From: JBBSNV01 sp964458605
GTDB lineage: Bacteria > Pseudomonadota > Alphaproteobacteria > Reyranellales > JAQSWP01
Direction: 5' to 3'
Assembly (NCBI GenBank): GCA_964458605.1
Contig: CAYWLS010000023.1
Span: forward strand, 1-64,000
DNA length: 64,000 nt
Shown here: positions 51,628 to 60,405 of the stretch, piece by piece
Layout of the letters: each line of letters opens with the position of its first letter
Position numbering within the stretch: the first letter of the stretch is position 1
The notes under the pieces: generated by a model
Told to the model about the DNA's origin: nothing
What the model saw: only the letters and a program-made list of their open reading frames with translations
Database searches by the model: none
Translations under genes and position numbers: made by a program

Positions 51628-52806
51628 TCAGATCACGTTGCGCCGACGCAAATCGGCGATAGCGGCTTCATCGTAGCCCAGTTCGCCCAGTACTTCTGCG
51701 GTGTGCTCGCCGCGCTCTGGCGCGGCATTGCGCATTTCAAAGGGCGTTCGGCTCATCTCGATCGCCTGACTCACCAGCTCGATGGCGCCCAGCGTGCCGG
51801 ACTCGACGGGCCGTGCCATCTTCAGGTGCCTGACCTGCGGATCGGCGAATACCTGGTCCATCGTGTAGATCGGCCCGGCCGGCACGCCGGCTTTGTTCAA
51901 GAGCGCCACCAGCGCCGCACTGTCGTGTTGCGTCGTGCACGCCTCGAGCAGGGCGTTGAGCGCCACCCGGTTGCGGCTGCGCGCCTTGGCGGTGGCGAAG
52001 CGCTCGTCGGCCACCAGCCCGGGCGCACCCAAGGCCTCGCACAGGCGGCGATAGATATGCTGGCCGGAAGCGGCGATGTTGATGTGGCCGTCCCGGGTCT
52101 CGAACACGCCGGTGGGGATCGAGGTCGGATGGTCGTTGCCGGCCTGGCCCGGCACCTCATGGCTCACGGTCCAGCGCGCAGCCTGGAAATCGCAGGTGGC
52201 GATCATCGCCTGCAACAGGGAGCTCGCCACCCACTGCCCCTTGCCCGAACTCTCGCGCTCGAGCAGCGCGATGAGGATGCCGACTGCGCAATTCATGCCC
52301 GCTGTGACATCGGCAACGGCGATGCCGGCACGCATCGGCCCCTGCCCTGGCGTGCCGGTGATCGCCATCAGCCCGCCCATGCCCTGGGCAATCTGATCGA
52401 AGCCGGCGTGGCCGGCATAAGGTCCGGTCTGGCCAAATCCCGATACCGAGCCCAGCACGATGCGCGGATTGACCGTTTTCAGGCTTTCGTAGCCGAGGCC
52501 AAGCCGCGATTTCACATCGGGCCGGAAGTTCTCCACCACCACGTCGGCACGCTCGACCAGCTTGAGGAAAATCGCCTTGCCCGCCGGATCCTTCAGATCG
52601 AGCGTCATGCCGCGCTTGTTGCGATGCAGGTTCTGGAAATCGGGACCGTGACGGGGCCCGCCCATGTCGCCGTCGCCGGCCGCAGCCGGCGGCTCGATCT
52701 TGACGACGTCGGCGCCCCAGTCGGCCAGGAAACGCACCGCCACCGGCCCGGCGCGCACGCGGGTCAGATCCAGCACGGTGAAACGCGATAGGGGCCCGGC
52801 GGTCAT
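51628..52806 (-). CDS. Family III CoA-transferase (CaiB/BaiF type)
   Basis: A 392-residue CoA-transferase. It opens LSRFTVLDLTRVRAGPVAVRFLADWGADVVKIE and has NKRGMTLDLKDPAGKAIFLKL near residue 66, VENFRPDVKSRLGLGYE near 91, and the active-site region GPYAGHAGFDQIAQGMGG near 128-145, with the catalytic aspartate in FDQIAQ. It shares a strand with the enoyl-CoA hydratase and the protease gene (7 bases upstream). Acyl donor and acceptor unknown. Confidence 0.92.
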   Translation of the reverse strand: MTAGPLSRFTVLDLTRVRAGPVAVRFLADWGADVVKIEPPAAAGDGDMGGPRHGPDFQNLHRNKRGMTLDLKDPAGKAIFLKLVERADVVVENFRPDVKSRLGLGYESLKTVNPRIVLGSVSGFGQTGPYAGHAGFDQIAQGMGGLMAITGTPGQGPMRAGIAVADVTAGMNCAVGILIALLERESSGKGQWVASSLLQAMIATCDFQAARWTVSHEVPGQAGNDHPTSIPTGVFETRDGHINIAASGQHIYRRLCEALGAPGLVADERFATAKARSRNRVALNALLEACTTQHDSAALVALLNKAGVPAGPIYTMDQVFADPQVRHLKMARPVESGTLGAIELVSQAIEMSRTPFEMRNAAPERGEHTAEVLGELGYDEAAIADLRRRNVI

Positions 52807-52813
52807 CGCGGCA

Positions 52814-54256
52814 TTATTGCATATAGTCTTCGGCGACGATGGCGAAGTTGACGTTCTGCGAATCCTTCAGCAGGAAGGTGGTAATGCCGATCAGATTGCC
52901 CCAGGCATCGAACAGCCCACCGCCGGAGGAGCCGGCCGAGATCGGCGCCGAGGTCTGGATCAGCCGATCGCGCTCCAACACGCGCTTGGACGACACCAGC
53001 CCCTCGGCCAGCGTCAGCTCCAGCCCCAGCGGCGCGCCGATCGTGTAGACGTGTTCGCCGACCTTGATGTCGGCGAACGGCCGGATCGGCACCCAGCTCG
53101 GCAACTGGCTGCGCGCCCGCAGCACGCAGCGGTCCGATGCGCGGTTGCGCGAAGCGAGGTCGGCTTCGAGCGTCTGGCCGTCGCGCTGAATCTGTACGCT
53201 GCGCGCATCGTGCAGCACGTGGCAGTTGGTCAGCAGGTCGGTGGCGCTGATCGCCACCGCCGAACCCTGGGTCGACTCGTCGGTCTTGACGACATAGACT
53301 GCGCCGCGCGCCTTCTCGAACACGTCCTGCGGGCGCAGTTCGTTGCCCGATGCCAGCGCCATGCGGGCATTGGCCGTCTTGCCGAACAGATCGATCGGCG
53401 GCTCGCGCCGGGGCTCGGCGCCCGAGCCGGCATTGCGCATCGCCGCTTCCAGCACCGCCGGTCCCGATTCGGTCGGCTGGATGACCGGATTGGGCTCGGC
53501 ATCCAGGCGCAACGCCGGCGCCACCGCCAGGCTGTTGGAGAAGGCCGAGAACAGCACGGTGACCAGCTTCTCGTCCTGGGCCGGCAGGTTGATGACGAAA
53601 ACAGCGGTGCCGGTGGTGCGGCATTCCGCTCGCGTGTAGAAACGCCGGTCGCCGGTGGTGCCCGAAACGACATACCAGTTGTCGCGCCGCGCCTGGTAGA
53701 GGATCTGGCGCTCGCGGTCGTTCGATTGCACCTCGCGCTTGTAAAGCTGGTCGAGATTGGAGCATGTCACCGGCTGGCCCAGCAGCACGCTGACGCTGAC
53801 CGAGCCCTCGAACACGTAGCGCAGGCCGCTGGAAACGTGCTCGACGGTCTTGAACTCGGTGAGCGCGGCCGGATAGGGAATCGTCACCCCGACATTGCGA
53901 TCGCGCAGCAGGCTCCATTTCATGGTATCGCGCAGATGAACGCCGTCGGTGAACAGCTCGATCACCTGGTCCGGCGACAGGGTGCCGGTGCCGGCATAGC
54001 CATGCGCCTCCTGCCAGCCGATGGCGGCCGCGCGGCTCTGCTTGCCGAACGATCCGTCGGCCATGCCGTTGTAGTAGCCGTTCCAGATCAGCGCCTTCTG
54101 GATATCGATGGTGGTGATCAGTTCGATGGGCGGCGGGCTGTCCCAGCGATAGTCGAACACACCCTCGCGCGAGAGCTGCGCCCCGGCCGGCGCCGCAGCC
54201 CAGCTCGACAACGCACAGATCGCAAGACCGAGGAGAATTCTGCCCCGGAGCCCCAT
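52814..54256 (-). CDS. Secreted trypsin-like serine protease with peptidoglycan-binding-like domain
   Basis: A 480-residue exported protein: signal peptide (about residues 1-26, ending APAGAQ), a short peptidoglycan-binding-like repeat (IDIQKALIWNGYYNGMADGSFGKQSRAAAIGWQ, about 50-82), a middle region of unknown fold, and a C-terminal trypsin-like domain with triad candidates His in LTNCHVLHD, Asp in SDRCVLRA and Ser in SAGSSGGGLFD. The two cysteines (NCH, RCV) are placed as in other family members. A longer start at 54319 is possible but puts a second hydrophobic stretch ahead of the signal. Target unknown. Confidence 0.85.
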   Translation of the reverse strand: MGLRGRILLGLAICALSSWAAAPAGAQLSREGVFDYRWDSPPPIELITTIDIQKALIWNGYYNGMADGSFGKQSRAAAIGWQEAHGYAGTGTLSPDQVIELFTDGVHLRDTMKWSLLRDRNVGVTIPYPAALTEFKTVEHVSSGLRYVFEGSVSVSVLLGQPVTCSNLDQLYKREVQSNDRERQILYQARRDNWYVVSGTTGDRRFYTRAECRTTGTAVFVINLPAQDEKLVTVLFSAFSNSLAVAPALRLDAEPNPVIQPTESGPAVLEAAMRNAGSGAEPRREPPIDLFGKTANARMALASGNELRPQDVFEKARGAVYVVKTDESTQGSAVAISATDLLTNCHVLHDARSVQIQRDGQTLEADLASRNRASDRCVLRARSQLPSWVPIRPFADIKVGEHVYTIGAPLGLELTLAEGLVSSKRVLERDRLIQTSAPISAGSSGGGLFDAWGNLIGITTFLLKDSQNVNFAIVAEDYMQ

Positions 54257-54604
54257 TGGAACCGATGATGTGAGCAGCCATGGGGCAAGCGCAACGAGTT
54301 TCCTCAATGCGCGGCGCAAGCGATTGATCTGCCGGCATATATCGCCGATACGATCCGGTCTCCAAAGGCGATGCCTTAGGGGCCCATGGCGAGCGGGTAG
54401 AGAACCCGGCGGAGCTTGGGAGGCGCCATAAGCCGGGCGCTAGCCAGCGCACCGGCGGTGGCCGACATCGTCATCTCGCGGCAGGCGGTATCGTCGGACG
54501 CCCGGAAGGGCCTGGGTTTCGTGCCGGACGACAGGCGCCGGCGGCCTGGGACGATGCCCAGAGGAAACGCCGGGAAAACACCCGAGCCCGACCGGCAGCC
54601 GCCA
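54257..54604. other. 348-base spacer without a recognisable gene
   Basis: The stretch between the protease start and the DUF2950 stop contains no ORF with recognisable homology on either strand. Its composition is coding-like and GC-rich, so it may be a decayed gene, but I could not match it. The protease promoter should lie in its left part. Confidence 0.5.
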
Positions 54605-55537
54605 TCACTCCGCCTGCCAGCTGCCGTCCGGATCGTAGGCTTTGATCGACGCAGCGATCGCTGCGGTGTTGGGTCCGAGATCCTTCTGATAGACCGTGCC
54701 GTCGTCACTCACCATGAGGGTCATCACTCCGGACACGCCATAGCTGGCGGGGAACGCAATCACCGCAAACCCGCCGATCATGCGGCCGTCGACGATATAG
54801 CTATAGGCGCCGCCCGGTGCTGCCTTGCCCTGCTCCGCCAACATGCGGAAATAGTAGCCGTAGTAGGGCGTCGGCTGGGGACCGCCGGGCTTGATTTCGT
54901 AACCGTCGTGGATCGCCTTGATCGCCGTCTCGCCCAGCGGGCTTGGCGCGTCGGAACCCGAAGCCTGCCAGTATAGCCCATCGTGCTTGCCGGGGCTGCT
55001 GACGAAGCGTCGCGCATATTGCGGGGATTTGGCGCCGTCGCGCGGTTGGGAGGCATATTCGCGTTGCGCGTCGACGAAAGCGCGCATCACTTCGATGGCG
55101 CTGAGTTCGTTGCGGCCGATGCGGCGGCGCAGCAGTTCCTGCTTGCCTTCGGCGACGTCGAATGCCCAGCCCGACGCCACCTTGACGATGGGAAAAGGAA
55201 ACGGAAAGTCGTCGGCGCCGATCACGAGCGTGACCTTGCCGGCGCCCTGCGCCTGAAGGGAATGGCGTTCCTTGTAGGCAGCGACGAAGCCCGCGGCGGC
55301 CTGGCGATCGGCCACCGGATCGCCCGACACGATCAGGTCCCGCGCCTCGCTGCCGAACAGCTCGATCATCCGCGCCTGATCGTTGGCGCCGGCGGCTTCA
55401 TAAAGCGCCTGCGCGGCACTGTCTGCGGTGGCGAACGCCCTGCCCTTCGCCAGCACCGCATGCGACAGGCCGGCAAGGGCTAGGCTCGTCGCCACGGCCA
55501 GCATCGCCAGGCGGTTCGACAGATATTGGAACGGCAT
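54605..55537 (-). CDS. DUF2950 exported protein
   Basis: A 310-residue protein with an N-terminal signal (hydrophobic about 11-28, ending SHAVLAKG) and the DUF2950 pattern: FATADSAAQALYEAAGANDQ, WAFDVAEGKQELLRRRIGRNEL, EYASQPRDGAKSPQYARRF near residue 165 and PYYGYYFRMLAEQGKAAPGGAYSY near 225. Likely periplasmic. Function unknown for the family, but it is regularly encoded next to DUF3300 proteins, as here (9 bases apart). Confidence 0.92.
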   Translation of the reverse strand: MPFQYLSNRLAMLAVATSLALAGLSHAVLAKGRAFATADSAAQALYEAAGANDQARMIELFGSEARDLIVSGDPVADRQAAAGFVAAYKERHSLQAQGAGKVTLVIGADDFPFPFPIVKVASGWAFDVAEGKQELLRRRIGRNELSAIEVMRAFVDAQREYASQPRDGAKSPQYARRFVSSPGKHDGLYWQASGSDAPSPLGETAIKAIHDGYEIKPGGPQPTPYYGYYFRMLAEQGKAAPGGAYSYIVDGRMIGGFAVIAFPASYGVSGVMTLMVSDDGTVYQKDLGPNTAAIAASIKAYDPDGSWQAE

Positions 55538-55546
55538 GGCGTCCTC

Positions 55547-56638
55547 CTACCGATCACGCCGCGGCTGGCTCGGCCGCCGCGACTTCGACGAATCCAGGCT
55601 GCGCCCGCCTCTGGCACTGTCCAGCCGGATCTGACCGCCGCTGCCAATGCCGTCATAGGCGCGCATCGGCTTGCCCGACACGCCGTCCTGCGGACCGGAG
55701 TTCCTGCCGACGCCGGCCGGCTGCACGCCCGGGCGGTTGGGCTCGACGCGGCCGCGATAGGCCTCGCGCTGCGGTGCGTTCGGCATCGGTCCTTTGCCGT
55801 AGCGTCCCGCCACTGCCGGATTGCCGTACGGCACGGCACGGCGATGCCCCGGGTCGTGACGCCAGTTGTTCTGATTGATGGTGGTCCGGTTGAACTGGTT
55901 GTAGTGGTGGATATCGATGTTCACGTCGTAATGGCCCCAATTGCAGCCGCCCCAGATTGCCGATCCGACGGCGACGCCCACGCCGAACCACAGCAGATTG
56001 GATGCGACATAGCCCGGCGGATACCAGTAGGTCGGCGGATAGGCCGGATAGGCCCAGGCGCCGTAGACCACCGTCGGATTGTAGACCGGTACGTAAACCA
56101 CCTCGGGATTGGCCTGCTCGATGACGATGTAGGTCGTGGAGCCGCTTGTCGTCGTGGTGACGGTCTGCTGCGGCGACGAGCCCAGCGTTCCGGCGGCCTT
56201 GGCCTTGGCGCGCAGCTCCTGCACCGCCATCATGACGGCTTCGCGCTGACCCAGAAACGCGTCGCCCAGCTGCTGCGTCCAGTCCAGCTTGTCGTTCATC
56301 ATTGCCAGCACCTGCGGCACGGCGGTCAGCGACTTGACGCTGGGATCCCAGGCCTGCTGCTGCATGGCGTCTTCGAGCACCTTGCCGGTGACTTTCGGGT
56401 TTGCCTTCGCCCAGCGCGCCGCCTGGACGATCTCAAGCGGATAGGTCGACGCCATCAGCACCTGTGCCAGCAGCGCATCGGGATAAAGCGCGATCGGCGC
56501 CACCAGCGCCTCGATCTGCGGCTTGCCCAATCCACTGGCCGTATCGGCCGATTGCGCGTGCAGTCGGCCGGCGCACCAGCTCGAAGCCATCGCCATCGAC
56601 AGAATCACGCTGATGAAGCTGCGCAGGCCCCGTCTCAT
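55547..56638 (-). CDS. DUF3300 exported protein
   Basis: A 363-residue protein with signal peptide (about 1-29). The DUF3300 region includes IEALVAPIALYPDALLAQVLMASTYPLEIVQAARW near residues 40-74 and TAVPQVLAMMNDKLDWTQQLGDAFL near 105-129, then an aromatic Tyr/Pro/Trp-rich centre with VVYVPVYNP and a C-terminal Arg/Gly/Pro-rich low-complexity tail. ATG at 56638 follows the family start. It precedes the DUF2950 gene; both probably form an envelope pair of unknown job. Confidence 0.92.
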   Translation of the reverse strand: MRRGLRSFISVILSMAMASSWCAGRLHAQSADTASGLGKPQIEALVAPIALYPDALLAQVLMASTYPLEIVQAARWAKANPKVTGKVLEDAMQQQAWDPSVKSLTAVPQVLAMMNDKLDWTQQLGDAFLGQREAVMMAVQELRAKAKAAGTLGSSPQQTVTTTTSGSTTYIVIEQANPEVVYVPVYNPTVVYGAWAYPAYPPTYWYPPGYVASNLLWFGVGVAVGSAIWGGCNWGHYDVNIDIHHYNQFNRTTINQNNWRHDPGHRRAVPYGNPAVAGRYGKGPMPNAPQREAYRGRVEPNRPGVQPAGVGRNSGPQDGVSGKPMRAYDGIGSGGQIRLDSARGGRSLDSSKSRRPSQPRRDR

Positions 56639-56807
56639 GCGGATGGCTCCATGATCGAACTGCATTTGGCCAACACCATGCGATCGACGATCCATGGCCT
56701 GGCCGCGGCATTGGTACTGGCTGCGCCCGTGTTCTCCTATCCGATCCGCGCAAAATATCCCGCCCGCCGCGGCGCCGTCCCGCGGGCGCGGTCGCGGCCC
56801 TGGAGAC

Positions 56808-57610
56808 TCATCGATCGGCGAAGGAAGCGATGGTCGAAGCGGTGTCCGGCAAAGGCTGCTGGCTCGCCCTGATCAGGCCGGCAGTGGGTCGATCGAGGTC
56901 CAGGACAAGGAGCGTTGCCGACGACACGACGATCGCGATCGTCAGGATCGGGATGCGCGTACGCAGCGATTCCAGGCCACTGGCGTAGCCGGCGAAGGTA
57001 CAGGCGACAACGGCAATGCAGTAGAGCGAGATCGGCACGATGTCGGGCACCGCGCTGAGCGCCGCCGTCAGGCGTTTTTCCTGGTTGTCGAAAACGTCAT
57101 TGAGCGACTGGATAAAAAGCCCGGTTGGAACCACTCCATCGTTCACCCGCCGTAGCCGCCATTGCCTGCTGCCACAACGCCTCCTGGGTGGCATTGGAGC
57201 GAGACACCGCCGCGACGATCTGCGGCCGAGAGTCCGCGCCTTGCGCGATATCGATCCGAATCTGCAGATACTCCCGCAGCAGCCCGATCGACCGGCTATC
57301 GTGCGGCGCCGGCAGCAAGCGCGCGCAACGCGCGCCGTGCCGATCGAATTGGCTTCTGCCAGCACCGCATCGCCGTTCCTCGAACCGCCACAGCGCCAGG
57401 GAAAAAAGCAAAGCCCAGCATCAGCGCAACAGCCCCAGGATGGAGCCTCGATCGTTGAAACGTCGATCCTGGCGGCTGCCGGCCACGCCGAACCGGCGGA
57501 CCAGCTCGCTGGCGCCCAGGAAAACCACGACGCTGGGCACGAAAATGGCGTGCGATACGGCGCGACGCGCCGCCCACGCACGAGATTGCCGCGGCGCGGG
57601 GCATTGATAG
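56808..57610 (-). pseudogene. Frameshifted bestrophin-like/DUF4239 membrane-protein gene
   Basis: Pieces of one protein occur in several minus-strand frames, in order: FVPSVVVFLGASELVRRFG and SILGLL (ending at a stop near 57421), ALMLGFAFF, SLALWRFEERR, NGDAVLAEANSIGTA (near 57350), LLREYLQIRIDI to NATQEALWQQAMAATAGERW (about 57155-57280), and the C-terminal block VPTGLFIQSLNDVFDNQEKR to LVLDLDRPTAGLIRASQQ, ending at 56808. The order matches DUF4239-type proteins, so at least four frameshifts have accumulated. The C-terminal part alone could look like an intact 257-residue gene, but its N-terminal half is nonsense. Confidence 0.75.
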
Positions 57611-57832
57611 GCCGCGCGAACGCCGCTCACTATCCGAATCGCGCATTTTCTGACCTGGCGGCTGCCTGTCACCCGCATCAGCGCTGGCGATGCCGCCAGC
57701 GAGCACCCATCATGACGACGCGAAAATGCGGCGAGAGTTTGCGCGGACCGCCGCTGCGCTTGCCGCGTTCTGCGCGGTCGAACAACAGGGCGGACTTGAA
57801 GCGCCGCCAGACGATACGAAGAGGAGAACAGA

Positions 57833-58213
57833 ATGTCGTTGCGTGTACTGATTGCTGCAGCCCTTGCCGTCGGAGGCGTTGCCCTGTCGGCTGCGGCGAT
57901 GGCCGAGCAGTCCGGCGTGTTCAAGGCCCGGCTCAACCCGGGCAGCAAGAACATCGGCCCGTGCAGCAATGTCGACGGTTCACTGGGGCGGGAGCAGACC
58001 GTGACGGTGGCGGGCGGCAAGGCTTCGGTCAATTCGGCCGGTGGCCTGAAGGGAAACCTGAAGGCGATCGGGCCGGACAAATACGAAGCCGCCAATTTCG
58101 GCATGGGCACCGTCCTGCTGACGGTGACGGCCGATCTCAGCGTCAATCCGCCGCTCATGATCGTGACCGAGCGTACCTATGGATGTCGCTGGGAGGGCGT
58201 GTTGAAGAAATAG
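57833..58213 (+). CDS. Small secreted protein of unknown function
   Basis: A 126-residue protein with a clear signal peptide (about 1-24, ending AAAMAEQ) and a mature domain of about 100 residues rich in Gly, Val and Thr with two cysteines (GPCSNV and YGCRW), probably a disulfide-bonded beta fold. A strong GAGGAGA ribosome site lies 7 bases before the ATG, supporting reality. No family recognised. Neighbours are a pseudogene and a gene remnant. Confidence 0.75.
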   Translation: MSLRVLIAAALAVGGVALSAAAMAEQSGVFKARLNPGSKNIGPCSNVDGSLGREQTVTVAGGKASVNSAGGLKGNLKAIGPDKYEAANFGMGTVLLTVTADLSVNPPLMIVTERTYGCRWEGVLKK

Positions 58214-58429
58214 GCCGACCCGGACCTGGACTTCCGCACCAGCACGGTTCCGACGGCGCCGTACGTCGGAATCGTCCGCCGTATTTGCCGCGGCACGCCA
58301 GGGACGCAACCGCGCGCCGCGAGAAAGCGGTACGTCGGAGCGCTTGAATGGGAGTTTCAAGTCGGACGGCTTTGGCGTGCCGTAGTGGACAAAAGTGAGA
58401 ACTGGAAGGCGCAATTGCCACTGCCCAGT

Positions 58430-58641
58430 TGGCACGCAGGCCGGTTTGTCATCCAGATCGCTACCCTGCTGCCGGACGGCAGCCAAGCGATGCGAGTTGC
58501 GTGGCGGCTCGATCCGATTCGCGCTTGGCGTCGGCGAAGCTATAGCGACGGCCGGCAAAAGCCAGCGCTACTCGGTCGCCGTAGCGTGTCGCCAGATACG
58601 CTATGGCCTCGGCGTCGGTTGATGTCCTGAACCGATCTACG
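58430..58641 (-). pseudogene. Fragment of an AMP-dependent acyl-CoA synthetase gene
   Basis: On the minus strand a frame without a usable start encodes AEAIAYLATRYGDRVALAFA then GRRYSFADAKRESDRAATQL, the N-terminal pattern of AMP-binding ligases (YLA.R.GDRVAL...G..YSFAEL..ESNRLA..L). It stops at about 58475 and resumes one frame over with VAIWMTNRPA, the next family block, before decaying. Everything downstream (58214-58430) is unrecognisable apart from a possible DLKLPFKRSDV. Only the first sixth of such a gene is left. Confidence 0.6.
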
Positions 58642-58733
58642 CTGCGGCCCCTCGAGGCGGGTCGGCGATCCGGATGTGCTCCCTGCGCAGCCGCCCCGGC
58701 CGTCGCGCAGGAAGTCCGACCCGGACCTGCCGG

Positions 58734-60311
58734 TCAATTGCCCAGCTTCACGGTTTGCAGATGAAGCGTATAGGGACTGCCGATCGCCGGAGCCCAGGCC
58801 TTGATCCGGGGACCGGCGGCAAAGGGCGAGTCGCACCAGAACAGGGGAATGGTTTCCCGCCGCTCGTGTTCCATCCGGGCGAAATCCTGCAGCATTTTCT
58901 CGCGCGCTTTGCTGTCCGTTATCTTGGCCTGCTCGTCGGAGATGCGATCGTATTCCGGCACCGAAACGTTGCCCGTGGTCCAGATCGACTTCGAGATGTA
59001 CCAGGACAGCATCTCTCCGCCGTCGTCCGGCAGCGAATAAGGGACGTAGAAGACCGCCGGCTGCTTGCCGGCCCGCTGCATGGCCAGCCATGACGCCACG
59101 TCGTAGGACTCGCGCACGACCTTCAGGCCGATGGCTTCGAGATTGCCGGCCAGCACCTCGAGCACCTGCGGCGCGTTGGGCAAGGATCCGAACGAATCGG
59201 TCTGCACGGTGAAGGACACCTCCCGTCCCGGCTTGACACCGGCTTCGGCCAGCAACGCCTTCGCCTTTGGCGGATCGTACGGCACGCCGGAAAGCCCGGG
59301 CACGAACCCAAAGGTGGCTGGCGTGAATACGCTCGACGACACTTCGCAGACGCCGTTGAGGATCTGCTTGGCAATGCCGGCGCGGTTCAGCGCATAGCCG
59401 ATCGCCAGACGCACCCGCCGGTCCGCCGACTCGGGAAATTTGCTCTTGTTGAAGAACATCATGCTGGTGCCGCTGTAGCGGGCGGAGAAAACCTTGAAGC
59501 TTGGGTTTTTCCGCACCCGGTCGAGCAGCGGGCCGGTCAGCCCGACGGCGATGTCGGCTTCGCCCTTCTCCAACATCGCGTACAGGGTAAAAGGTTCCTT
59601 GACGAGGCGCTGGGTCACGAACTGAACGTTGGACGGCGTATCCCAGTACTGGGTATTGGCTTCGAATTTCGACCACTCGCCGGATTTCAGGTCGACCAGC
59701 TTGTAAGGTCCGGTCCCGACCGGCTTGGCCTGGAATCCGGCCTTCCCCGTCTTCTCGTAGTAGCTCTTGGGCATGATGGGCTGCAGGCCATAGCGGCCGG
59801 CGGTAAAAAAGGCGGGCCAGGGCTGCTTCAGGATGAAGCGCGCATGATCCGGAGCCACGACCTCGACGCGCTCGAGTGCATCCTGGAAGGCCCGACGATA
59901 GACATGCGTGGAATCGGCGGCCAGCAGCTTGTCGTAGGTGAACTTCACGTCCTCGGCGGTGAACGGGTCGCCGTTGTGGAATTTGACTCCCTTGCGCAGC
60001 ATGAAATCGATCTGCTTGCCGTCCTGGCTGACGGTCCATTTCTCCGCCAGCGCCGGATACTTGCCCTGGGGACCGAGATTGAGCAGGCCGTCGAATAGCA
60101 GGTCGGTGACCAGCCAATCGGCAACGGAAGAAATCGCGGTCGGGTCGAATTGCTGCCGCAGCACGGGGCCAGCGACGACGATTTCTCCCTTGGGGGCGGC
60201 GCCAGCCGCCAAGGGCGCCAGTAAACCCAGAACTGCCAGCACGACGATGCGGCACAGCCGGTCGGCCTCGAAGCGGAGATTGTCCCTGCGGACCCCAATC
60301 CTGGACATCAT
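58734..60311 (-). CDS. ABC transporter periplasmic binding protein, peptide/nickel family (SBP_bac_5)
   Basis: A 525-residue exported protein: signal peptide within residues 1-39 (ending LAAGAAP), then family 5 binding-protein landmarks: LLFDGLLNLGPQGKYPALAEKWTVS, FMLRKGVKFHNGDPFTAEDVKFTYDKLL near residues 103-130, KPVGTGPYKLVDLKSGEW near 193, and VRLAIGYALNRAGI near 305. It would bind peptides or another small ligand. No permease or ATPase of this type is adjacent, so the rest of the transporter is outside the window or elsewhere. Confidence 0.92.
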   Translation of the reverse strand: MMSRIGVRRDNLRFEADRLCRIVVLAVLGLLAPLAAGAAPKGEIVVAGPVLRQQFDPTAISSVADWLVTDLLFDGLLNLGPQGKYPALAEKWTVSQDGKQIDFMLRKGVKFHNGDPFTAEDVKFTYDKLLAADSTHVYRRAFQDALERVEVVAPDHARFILKQPWPAFFTAGRYGLQPIMPKSYYEKTGKAGFQAKPVGTGPYKLVDLKSGEWSKFEANTQYWDTPSNVQFVTQRLVKEPFTLYAMLEKGEADIAVGLTGPLLDRVRKNPSFKVFSARYSGTSMMFFNKSKFPESADRRVRLAIGYALNRAGIAKQILNGVCEVSSSVFTPATFGFVPGLSGVPYDPPKAKALLAEAGVKPGREVSFTVQTDSFGSLPNAPQVLEVLAGNLEAIGLKVVRESYDVASWLAMQRAGKQPAVFYVPYSLPDDGGEMLSWYISKSIWTTGNVSVPEYDRISDEQAKITDSKAREKMLQDFARMEHERRETIPLFWCDSPFAAGPRIKAWAPAIGSPYTLHLQTVKLGN

Positions 60312-60405
60312 TGCTCCCTCCGCCTTCCGTGTTCTTTGTTACCGCCTCGATGGACAAACATCGGTCTGCCATATCGCGGCTATTTGACGACTTCCCACCT
60401 GACCG

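Noticed and set aside
54376..54708. 110-residue minus-strand frame upstream of the protease
   Set aside because: Overlaps the DUF2950 end out of frame, has no recognisable domain and lacks a ribosome site.
56808..57581. Intact 257-residue membrane-protein gene
   Set aside because: Only the last ~105 residues make sense; the N-terminal half is a shifted frame of the same family, so it is called a pseudogene.
58385..58630. 81-residue plus-strand frame
   Set aside because: No motif or plausible start context, and the opposite strand carries recognisable acyl-CoA synthetase remnants.
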